Positions 36,921 through 46,164 of a stretch of 64,000 nt of DNA are shown one piece after another. Both the position numbers and the translations under genes were made by a program. Every line of letters starts with the position of its first letter. Within the stretch, counting starts at the first letter, position 1. Source of the DNA: Rostratula benghalensis (taxonomy: Eukaryota > Chordata > Aves > Charadriiformes > Rostratulidae); assembly GCA_013399305.1 (NCBI GenBank), contig VXAI01000305.1, forward strand, positions 780,410-844,409. The letters run 5' to 3'. The notes beneath the pieces were generated by a model. The model was not told where the DNA came from. It was given only the letters and a program-made list of their open reading frames with translations, and searched no databases.

Positions 36921-39900
36921 TCCAAGCAGGTACATTGAAACAAAGAATTTCAACAAATTTGTAAAAATCCCTGAAATCAAATAGTGGTGTGATGCATAGG
37001 GAAGTGCTTCTTCCGTTGCACTGTATTTTTCCCTTTAATGTTTCAGTGTTCCACAGCCTCGGAAAAGGGGATTGTTAAAAACAACTCACCACAAACAACA
37101 CCCAACATGCTGCTTTCATACATCCTCCGGTCCAGCCCAGTTCACGGGGACACAAAGGGGGTGTCAGTAACTCCTTAACAGCTCCAGCACTGCCACTGCC
37201 GTCAAGAAAATCCCCTGGAGAGGGTTGCAACCAGCCATGCCATGGGAAGTGACACCAACAGACAATTCATTCAAAGAGTTGTAACGTGGAATTGTAAAAG
37301 GTGAGCGGTCGCTTTTCAGACTGGGGAGCACTTGAGAAAAGAAGATGATGTTGGGTCACTTCAGAGTCCAGGGAGCAGAAGACAAGCTGGGAGAGGGAAC
37401 TTGGGCTTCTCGTTTCTCCAGGAAGGTGAGGGTGCAAGAAGACCGGCAGCAAACCCACAGCTTATTTTGACAAATGCGTTAAAAAGCACAAGGAGATCAT
37501 GAATATTTATAGCATTGAAACAGACTGACATTTCATTTTATTTGCGCTTGAATTTAAAATATTTTGATGATATGATTGCAGATAATTGAGAGCAAAGAGA
37601 AGTATGTGCTGACAATGTGTCTTGTATGCAGGAGAATATCCCAACATATGTTAAGGAACAAAACTTCAGTTGGACCCCCCCCTCATGCTCCAATAGAGAG
37701 ATCTTCATCCCCTTTAGGGCAGTGGAGAGAGGGAGCCCTGCTACTGTGACCAGTAGCCTGAACTGGCACTCTTGGCTACCCAGATGTGAAGAACCACTTG
37801 GAGCCAAAAGTCTTCAGTAGAAATTCCTGGATTTTAAATACAGTTTTTCTGCAAGCGCAGATGCAAGTTACTGCCTCTGGTGTATACAGAGAGAGATGCT
37901 TATAGATGTTTACACTTCTTTTCCAATGGGCAAGGCAACTGTTACCTAGGGGGTAACACCTTAAAGATATTATTTGTAGGTTTCAGATTAACAAATTTCC
38001 CCCATTTTATCCTCCTGCTGCTGTTGCACAACATCTGAACTACGTCCAGTTCAGCAGCCAATCCCAGCACGTCAGGGTTGTTCTGGATGGAGCAGCTGAT
38101 GGGGAAGTCTGCTGAGAATCTGGTTGTTCTGAACAAGAGGTGCTTTTTTAGAACAATTCAGTATCTCTGTTCGATACCTGTATTAGAGGTACACACTGCC
38201 TAACTCAATACATACATCCAGTAACTAGGGGTTAGGTGCTAAGACCCACATTCTTAGTCACGACAATTAGTCTATAAATTATCAACATAAAATAAAAAAG
38301 TCTCTCCCACATTTTTAATGCTTTCTCTTGGGTTGGTTTTTGGTTGTTTTCTTTTTTAATTGATTTTTCTGCTTATAATTTTCCTAGCTACAGTGGGCAT
38401 GAAGATGGATTATGCATCTCTTTCATCCTATTTACAGCAGCCCCAGCGTTGTTTCGGCTGCTGGCCTGGCCCGCTGCCAGATACAAGCAATAAATTCCCT
38501 CCAGTTGCAAGCAATAAAATGATTTCTTCTCTTTGTTATTCCACGTTTCTCTGGATCTTTTTGAAGGACACCCATGATTCTCTGCCAGCGTCGCTGTGAT
38601 GAAGGATATGCTCGAGCTGTTTAGCACAAGGGTGAGCTATGCAAAGCCACAGGAGAATGAATTACAAAAAACATCCTCGAGTTTTTTTATCCTTTTTTTT
38701 TTTTTTTTAAAACCAACTTCATAATAGTAATGCAAATAGAGCAAAAGTATTAAGTGCAATTAGAGAGACAATCAAAATTATGGCATTCACAGCCTGGCTG
38801 ATGGGGTTTTTTGCGTGCTTCATGCCTGTTTTCTGGGAATTTAGCATCAAAAAATTCAAGCTCTGTTCAGCTTGGGAAACTCCACGTCAGGTCTATGCCA
38901 CCCAGGTGCTCTCACACTTCTGAAATACCTGATCCCTTTTGTACTTTCATAATCACAATTTTTTTTCTTTTTCCATTGCAAGAGATACAATTTTTTCCTT
39001 CTAGAATTTATACTCTGGGGAGATGGCAATCTTTTCATTTCAAGTGCATTAAAACTGCATTTTCCCACATTATTTCCTTGCATTTTATTGGAAAGAAGAT
39101 GAGTGGTTTAGCATGAAAACATTACCTTGGTTAACAAAGCTGGTACCTCATCTTGTTTCCTTTTTTTTTTTTTTAATTTTCATTTAGTGGTCAATGAGTG
39201 GTAATTTTGAATATTCAGAACTGCAGAGAGATGGCTCTGTCAAGTGCAAACCCGTCTTCATCTTTGGAATGTCCCCTTCACGCCTTCCCCACGCAGTCAG
39301 GTTAGAACTTCCATACAAAATCTTCTGGTTTACTCCGCTCTACCCAAATTCTCGTCACTTTTCTCCCTGTGCCATCATAACACATTCCCATCAGTAAGCT
39401 AAGTCAGGCAAGAAAGATCTGTTATTTCTTTCTTTCCCCCCTCCTCTCTCCAGAAAGTTTACTTGACTACATGCATCAATAAAGGTTAGCATTAGGAAAA
39501 AAAAATATAGCAGTAACTTGGAGTAATAAAAACTAAGGTTTAGAAACCCTCCTCTTTCTCTGGGAAATAAAACACAACAGCCTTGCTAAATTGAGCCTGC
39601 CCTTTAATTTCAGCTTACTTGCTAGCTTTATGCAGTACTTTTGCCCTTTTGTTGGTGTAATTCTGCTTTAAGTTCGGAGGTATTTTACCACTTGGTAGCA
39701 CTCCGTTTTTCTTTCCTGCTGGTTGAGGGGAGTTTTGCTTTTAAATCACATCACACACATAGACTACGTGTGTGTGTGTATGCATATATATTCATAAAAG
39801 CTGTAATATACTGGTTATTCACCTGGTTTCCCATCCTGCTTAAATATTAAAGCGTATTTTTTTTTTCTCTTTTGCTGTCACCTCTGATCAGTCCTTACTC

Positions 39901-40031
39901 CCAGACATCGCTCTGACCCAAACCCTCCTCTTCAAACCCCAGATGACTTTTAGTGCCCGAGCTCCCCCGGGGCTTCCCTCAACCCCCTCTCCCTGGAGGG
40001 GTTCTGAGGGGAACAGCTCAAAGGTGGACGG

Positions 40032-40220
40032 CTGCCTTCACCCCCCGCCCTCCTGGGCTCCACCTCACTTGCCTGGCACTTATCGCCTCCTTCGATTACA
40101 CCCACCCGTCCCTACAAACCCAAGGGATTGCTGCCTTCGCCCCTCGCCCTCCTGGGCGCCTCAGAGGCCTTGCACTCGCCGCCTCCTTCGACTACCGCCG
40201 CTGGCCCCTACAAACCCAAG
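40032..40220 (+). repeat. diverged ~99 bp tandem duplication upstream of LCA5
   Basis: Unit 1 at 40032-40124 and unit 2 at 40131-40220 share CTGCCTTC, CGCCCTCCTGGGC, CGCCTCCTTCGA and CTACAAACCCAAG in the same order with substitutions and small indels between them. Unit 2 ends directly in the YY1-type motif at 40218. Confidence 0.85.
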
Positions 40221-40228
40221 ATGGCGGC
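40218..40228 (+). promoter_or_regulatory. YY1 motif
   Basis: AAGATGGCGGC is an exact match to the classical YY1 binding sequence, typical of CpG-island promoters. It lies about 200 bp upstream of the inferred LCA5 start site. Confidence 0.7.
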
Positions 40229-40277
40229 GTCAGGGCGTTGAGCCCCCCTCAGTCCCCCCCGCCCTGCGGCGCTTTAA

Positions 40278-40399
40278 CCAATCAGCAGCCGGAATGTAGC
40301 CTCCCACCAATGGGAAGAGAGGTTGCCCCTCAGCAGCTGCCAGCCGCTCCAACCAATCAGCCACGGCGAGGCGTCGAACTGGCAGGTGGTTTAGCCAAT
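40278..40399 (+). promoter_or_regulatory. cluster of four CCAAT boxes
   Basis: Forward CCAAT occurs at 40278, 40307, 40353 and 40395, two of them in the full NF-Y context AACCAATCAG. Spacings are 29, 46 and 42 bp. Such clusters mark NF-Y-driven promoters, and the position just before the presumed LCA5 start fits. Confidence 0.8.
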
Positions 40400-40434
40400 G
40401 GCTGACGATGGGAGCCCGCCTCCTCCTCCGCCCC

Positions 40435-40448
40435 GTTGCCGGGGCAGC
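40435..40448 (+). promoter_or_regulatory. X-box-like palindrome (RFX)
   Basis: GTTGCC-GG-GGCAGC matches the ciliary X-box pattern GTNRCC-N0-3-RGYAAC except for one base in the second half-site. RFX factors activate many ciliary genes, and lebercilin is ciliary, so the location is suggestive. Confidence 0.45.
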
Positions 40449-40514
40449 GGCTGGCAGTCGTCCCTTCAAGCGTAGCGCGGCAACCGCCGCCGCGTCCGCC
40501 CGGCGGGCGGGCAG
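40440..40514 (+). other. LCA5: LCA5 non-coding exon 1 (inferred)
   Basis: The 5' end is unknown; the 3' end is placed at CAG before GTACCG. An alternative donor is AAG before GTGCGT at 40584. The human gene is known to have two non-coding 5' exons, which is why one is expected here. Confidence 0.45.
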
Positions 40515-40673
40515 GTACCGACGGCGGGGCTGGGTCGGGCAGGACGGACCGGGGCGTCGTGGGGCGGAGGGAGGTGCTGGAAGGTGCGTGTGGGTGCGGG
40601 TGTATGCGCGCTTCGTCACGGGGGCTGTTGGAGTTCGGAGCGGGCCCGGGCACGGGCCTAGGCCTCGCCTTCT

Positions 40674-40689
40674 GGGGGGGGGGGGGGGG
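40674..40689 (+). repeat. G16 homopolymer
   Basis: Sixteen G in a row in the LCA5 CpG island, within inferred intron 1. It is capable of forming a G-quadruplex and is prone to sequencing and replication error. Confidence 0.9.
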
Positions 40690-41029
40690 CGGACAGGGAT
40701 CCGCAGCTGCGGATCTTACTCCGGACGTGATGGTGTGGGTCGGGCTGAGCGGCTCGGGGCCGGGGCGAGTAGCGGGCAGGGCGGCTGGGCTCTGGGGGCG
40801 AGTAGCGTCGGAGTTGGGGCAGGGAAGAAGGGCCTGGTCCCCGGCACAGGCGGGTTCCAGGCAGCAGGCCCTCTGCAAAGCCCTGGGCTGGGCTGCGGGA
40901 GTTCAGTCCCCTCAGAAGTCACTAATTGTAGGGTTAAATGAAACATACTCTCACGTGTAGTCATTAGTTGTTTTTTAAAGTGCTAATTAAAAAGCGTATT
41001 TGACCTGTTCTTTAAAAACTTCTCCCCAG

Positions 41030-41099
41030 CAAAGGAAAATCCCTTGCTTACCCTTTGGGAATTGGAGAGACGCTTCCAGGAATGGCTAAGCTGAAGTGG
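41030..41099 (+). other. LCA5: LCA5 non-coding exon 2 (inferred)
   Basis: A 70-bp segment between a good acceptor (TTCTCCCCAG) and a consensus donor (GTAAGT at 41100). It contains an ATG 18 bases before the donor (ATGGCTAAGCTGAAGTGG) which opens a uORF into exon 3. There is no in-frame link to the lebercilin start. Confidence 0.6.
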
Positions 41100-44000
41100 G
41101 TAAGTCTGCACACACTGGAGGTATAGCTGGAAACGTGAACAACAGCATGTGCCTCCTTGGTAGAGGATTTAGAAACGTAATCCCTTTCCCTGGTTGTAGG
41201 ACTGGTCTGCCTGTTACCTGCTTGGACAACTCATCTCTGACCCAGCACTTACAGCAACTTGTTGATTTTTGAGATCTACTGCTGGAAGTAACACTTTCAG
41301 TGCTACTTTTAGTAGCAGTACTGCAGTATTACTGTCACAGAGTCAGAGAAGTTTAACATGGGCTTTTGAAGCCATATGCCATTTTAATTCACCAAAACCT
41401 GGTAAATTTAAAGGAAATGCATACAGTGAGGTCAGCAGCTGCAGAAAGCTTCCCCAGTAAAATATTTCTTCCTCACTAGAGCCTCATCAGCGCATATGTC
41501 TTGATGTGATACAAGTAAATTCTTTTGCTCCTTTCTTTTCTGGAAGAAGCTGCAGCATTTGGATGTGAAACAGATGGGTGGAGGAAGTGGAGGGACACGA
41601 GGGCAATAACTTCAACAGGTGTTTAAGTTCAGCACTTCAATAATTTGGATTGATGCTGTTTTACTTATCTGAAGCTGACTCCTTCCTGCCCTGTTCCTCT
41701 CTCAAAATAGGAGGAAAAAACATACCTGAGTGAACCATTAGAGGTCAGCATTTGTGCTCAGGAGTGTCATATGGTGACCAGTAAAAGCACCGAAATTCTT
41801 CTGGTCTTGGAAGGGTGTTACAGCTGAAAAGGACTTGAAAATTTTTATGAGTCTGGCATTACAGAGCTAAGCTCTGGATGGAGTGCAGGAGAAGGAGTAA
41901 TTTTCTTCTCTCTGTTGCTTAATACCTGTAACACAGTAGTCCAATTCCTGTTTCTGTGACTTATTTAGGAGTGATAGGGAGACAAGTGTTCTGTCAGCAT
42001 TGCAGTTGCGTTCTCTATTCTATCTGTCATGTCTGGGTTTTGCAATAATAAGCAATATAAAATACGCAAATAATAGCAAAAGTAGAAGTTGCTGAAGTGG
42101 AAGGAGTATGAAATTCCAGAAAGAAAACTCTTTCTGCAATTTGTAGGAGTCCCAAATTTACTTCATCCATTCTATACAGATCTAATCTCAATGATTAAGG
42201 CTTCTAAAAGGAGGAGTGGAGCTTTTGGGGGAAGAACTTGGGATTTTAGTGGCTGTGGGAGCTTAGTAGACCCACTGCCAACCCCCAGCATTTTGCTCCT
42301 CACAAACTTATTAAATGTACCAGGGGAAAATAGGTGTCTTTGTGGATCTTACATGAGTTGAACTTCTTTTATAATCAGCTCAAACTGGTTGGTAACAATT
42401 GAAAAGTCAGTGAAGCAAAGCATTTCTTAATTAGACAGCCCTTAGGCTGAGTGAAGTAAAACTCAAATATCCCAGTCATTCATTTACTCTCAAGATAAAC
42501 TGCATTTTTGTAATTATAATTAAATTACATTATGAACTGTTGAGAAACCGGATTTTGCAAGACTTGGCAGACTAAGGTTTCTTGTTTTGTATGGAGAATT
42601 TGATAATATTACCAATTTATAGAACAGAAAATCATTTGAAGATTCAAAACATGTTTTTGGTGATTTCTCAGGGGAGCTTTTATCAGTTCACCTTTTTCCA
42701 TTTGTTTTCAGTCCCTCGCTTTCCAAACCGCTTCCAGAATGCATCACAAATTACTGTTGGTTTATGTTGCTGTCTGTCAAGATGATACTTAGCAAAATAT
42801 TCTCAAAAGTGGGGAAAAAACAGAAGAGAAATGATGGTTAATTCTAATCCTCCAGTTCTTCCAATTTATCTGTTTTAAATACAGTGAAAAAGCATTCTTC
42901 AAAAAAAATGTTTGCCTCTTCCATGAACGCTTGTGGGCCTTTAAAGTAGGGATCAGCTTTAAGTAAATGAAAGTGAGTGTGTTTGGTTTCTATAAATAAT
43001 TAGACACTTTGGTGATTGAACTGCAGATGCTTCTTTTTTTCCCCCAAAATGCAGTCCTGTTTGTTTCCATTCGTACTTGTTTTCATCTCGAGAAGAAGTC
43101 TATGTGTGATCATTTCTTTTTGTCCTTCCCTGTCCAGAGGGCAGGCAAAATTTGGGTGTACCTTGGCTCTATCTACACTGCTGATGGTACTTGCCCCACA
43201 GCGTACTCCCTGGAGAAGTGGTGGTGCCTCTGAGGCTGATGTCCCCACTCAGGGACTCCTCTGGATGCCACCTGCAGCCCTGGGACATGCCTGCATCTGA
43301 GGAACAGGGCTAAGCTGCTTCAATTCCCATCAGTTTGGTTTTATTCAGCAGGTTGGTAGGAGCAAAACAAGGAACACCTCTCAGTTGCAGAGCCATCTAA
43401 TTAAAATCTTAACAGTCTAATCAAAGACTTAGTATTAGTCCATTAGTGTTCTACTAACACAGTTCAAGCTATATACTGTTGTGGTGATACAGGTACAAGC
43501 TCACGTACAAACCCTCCCTCTGGTGTTATCTTCACCCTCCCACTCTTCCTCAGGGAATTCCCTGTTTTCAGCTGGGAGGGGAGATTCTTTACAGGAAGCT
43601 ACCAGCATCCTGGCAGGGGGGAGGATGGTGATGTTTTCTTCCTCCTTGCCTTGGGTCCATGTCCTTGTTACCACACCGAGCACCTTGCTCTTTATTCTGG
43701 TCACTGAATCCTGACTCCACATTACATCTCAATTTCTTACATGTAAATGGGCTGTTCCAAAATTACTTTTTTTTAAGTACAAGCAGGAGCTGCTGCATAC
43801 CATTCTTTGGTGTGAAGCACAAACGTGGGTCTGAGCTCTCTGAGAATGAGCGGTTTTCTCCACAGTTTCTCCAGTTTCTGTTAAGTTCAGAGAGCTGGAA
43901 GAGGCCTGGCCAAGATGGAAAATTTCAGAACAGAAAGTTGGTTGTGTTTTACTTCAAACTGGGGCATCTGTGCAGGTGTTTGTGAGGCCAGGACTCGGGA

Positions 44001-45733
44001 GTGGAGCTGCTTGGGAGTAGTGATGCACCGGTACGTTCTTACATGGTCTTAGTTTTGCACTCAAAGGTATCTGAGGATCAGGTATGATGAGGTATATTCC
44101 TTTGAAATACCTTCAATAATTTCAGAAGAAAAAAGGGCAGTCATTACTGGGCGTTTGAATGTTCACAATGACTGGTACCTTCCAGCATGTGTTTAGCAGT
44201 CTCTAGGACAAGTGGTCTCAAGCAGAGCTTCTCTTTTTTCTGGGATTTGCAGACTAATTTTAATTTTCATGGGAATCCTCTCTGACGTAAGTTTTAGGTG
44301 TCTTAATTTATTTGAAACTATTTAGGTGCTTAAAAAAAAAGGTAATTTTGGAAAGTTACTCCCTGAGTAAAGTCAGACACTCTCTTCCAAATAATTATTA
44401 ATTTCTCAGCAGCTTCAGCAGTTCAATATTTATTGCTCTAATTCCTTCTTTAAAGATTGTGAGGGCAAGTGGAGGAGTCACTGGAGGCAGAGTTGTACTG
44501 GCCTGAATTTGGAATGAAATCTGTCTTGGCAGCTGATGCTTCTGTTCTCCTTGACTGTGCAGTTCTGCTTGTAGAGACAGTGGAATAGAGGCCCAGAAGC
44601 ACACGGAGCTTATTTTCTTGGCTAATAACATGGTGACAAATTTACAGCTCCTTTACAGGTGCATTGTGAAAGAGATTTTGATTGAAAGCTGCTCCATTTA
44701 TGGGCTGTCATTTGCTTTGCTGTTTGGAAGAGGGTTAGGAACTTATTCAAGAGGCAGAACTGATGGGTTCTGCTGCAAGTGCTGTTTATTCACCCAGGAG
44801 ATGCTTGGTGTCCTGAAGTTGGATTGAATTGAGATAGATGGTGAGATGAGATGGAGAGCAGGGAAGAGTAGTGAGAGAGGCAAAAACCACAGGAGGCTGA
44901 GTGCAGGCAGTAGTACACTTCCTAAACTGAGGAGGAAATTCTTTTCACTGAAAAGGTGAGGAAAATTTAGATCTATTTGCTCCATTATATTCTCAGGAAG
45001 TGTCTCCAAAAATGGAAAATAAGGTGATTTTACCTTGAGATGAGGAGATCTTTCAGTTTACAGCAGGAGACAGGCTGGAGGAGCAGCAGCCCTTCTCGGT
45101 TTATACCTGCTGCAGAGCAAATGATCACCCTGTACCAGCTCTGTGGTCTCTCTTATCAGCTACTAAAAACCCCAAAAAGCTGTATTTGCATTTTCCTATA
45201 AAGCACGTGACACAGTGCGTGCTCCATCAGTTCTTGAAGGGACTCATTTGCAGTTAGGATGGATGTCCTCCAGACACAACAGAAAACTGATTTTCAGGCC
45301 CATTATTTAACATTGGAGTGTCAGAAATTGAGACGTGGAAGATTTAGTCAAAATCTACAAATATCTCAATTCTAGCAGCACGAGTAAGTTGTTAATTTAT
45401 TAGATTAAAAAGCGTGTTTAAATTGCTTTCCTGAATAGCTTCAATCTTTCCCTTGTCTTCTGTTTTGTTTTCCAAATGCTGCTTTCCCATCTCTCTGATT
45501 TGGGAGTAATTTCTTATTCTAGATTTAGCTGTGTTCATTTTCTGCTTTCTCTTTTGGGGCTGAAGTGCCTCAAACCCTGAGTGTAGCACTAGGAGCATTC
45601 CTGAAGTGATGTCTGCCACATTTAATATAAATAATAAGGCTAACGTAGCACAGCACGTAGCATAAGGTCATGTATAATTGTATAAGGTTACACATAATTT
45701 TACAGGTGTTTTTTTTTTCCCTACTTTTCTTAG
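41100..45733 (+). other. LCA5: LCA5 intron 2
   Basis: A 4.6-kb intron with no CR1 copy that I can see and no other exon or RNA gene. Contents are AT-rich unique-looking sequence with short homopolymers. Confidence 0.65.
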
Positions 45734-45965
45734 CAACACAGTAAAAACCATATTTTTTTTGGTGTCTCTGAATTGTTACAGGAAAAAATGTGTTCTGAAG
45801 GGTAACTCCTGCTGGCTGAACTGAACCCCAAAGATCTCCTGCTTTGGAGAGGAAGATGATAAATCCAAGGAAATAATCCAGCTACTGCCGTGGTGACAAC
45901 TGAAAGGTCCTTTGTGTCAAAATGAACAGTCTTTGAGGGGGGGAAAAAAAAAATATCAGGACAAA
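45734..45965 (+). promoter_or_regulatory. LCA5: LCA5 exon 3 5' UTR with short uORFs
   Basis: Exon 3 starts either after TTTTCTTAG (45733) or after GAATTGTTACAG (45781). Upstream ATGs before the main start include one at 45788 (stop at 45803-45805), one at 45856 (six codons, stop at 45874-45876) and one at 45922 (four codons, stop at 45934-45936). All terminate before the lebercilin ATG. Such leaders usually lower translation of the main frame; that effect is inferred here. Confidence 0.65.
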
Positions 45966-46164
45966 ATGGGAGAAAGAGTCAGGAGCCCAGATTCTGAACA
46001 GGACCGGAAGTCGGATGGGGATAAGAACAGCGACTCCTATTACTCGGGTGAAGATAACGAGTCTCACTCGTCTGGCCCCTCGCCAACGCTAAGCTACCCC
46101 TCCACGAGCCAAGAAAAAAGAGACCACAAAACACAAACTTCCTCCAGCCTCCTGCACTACCAAG
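45966..46164 (+). CDS. LCA5: LCA5 coding exon 1 (gene exon 3)
   Basis: Residues 1-66 plus one base, ending CAAG before donor GTAGGT, phase 1. Encodes the hydrophilic N-terminus rich in Ser, Asp and Glu. No in-frame ATG lies upstream in this exon. Confidence 0.95.

Larger units (their letters stand above)
22241..40030. other. intergenic region between SH3BGRL2 and LCA5
   Basis: Roughly 18 kb with no supported protein gene. It contains about ten CR1 fragments (24.9, 25.1, 26.7, 29.9, 31.6, 32.0, 32.5, 33.8, 34.4 and 36.8 kb), poly(A)/poly(T) runs, one CpG-dense patch (32.63-32.84 kb) and one arm of an inverted repeat. From about 36.9 kb to the LCA5 promoter it is CR1-free, AT-rich single-copy-looking DNA. 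Confidence 0.8.
40130..40880 (+). promoter_or_regulatory. LCA5: LCA5 promoter CpG island
   Basis: A GC- and CpG-rich block lies about 5.5 kb upstream of the lebercilin start codon. It contains the CCAAT cluster, an X-box-like palindrome and a candidate first-exon donor (GGCAG then GTACCG at 40515). No TATA box is evident. The start site is inferred to be about 40.40-40.45 kb. Confidence 0.8.

Noticed and set aside
39943..40960. Open frames of 100-177 residues on both strands in the LCA5 CpG island
   Set aside because: Low stop-codon frequency in GC-rich DNA; no protein family match, and the repeated Pro/Ser/Leu pattern reflects the tandem duplication.
43128..43150. CTCF-like site (TCCAGAGGGCAGGC) in LCA5 intron 2
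   Set aside because: Only the 3' half of the CTCF consensus matches; the upstream half is wrong, so it was not listed.
45912..45965. In-frame upstream extension of lebercilin beginning at 45912
   Set aside because: The extension would have to start at TTG; the ATG at 45966 has a strong context and matches the family N-terminus.
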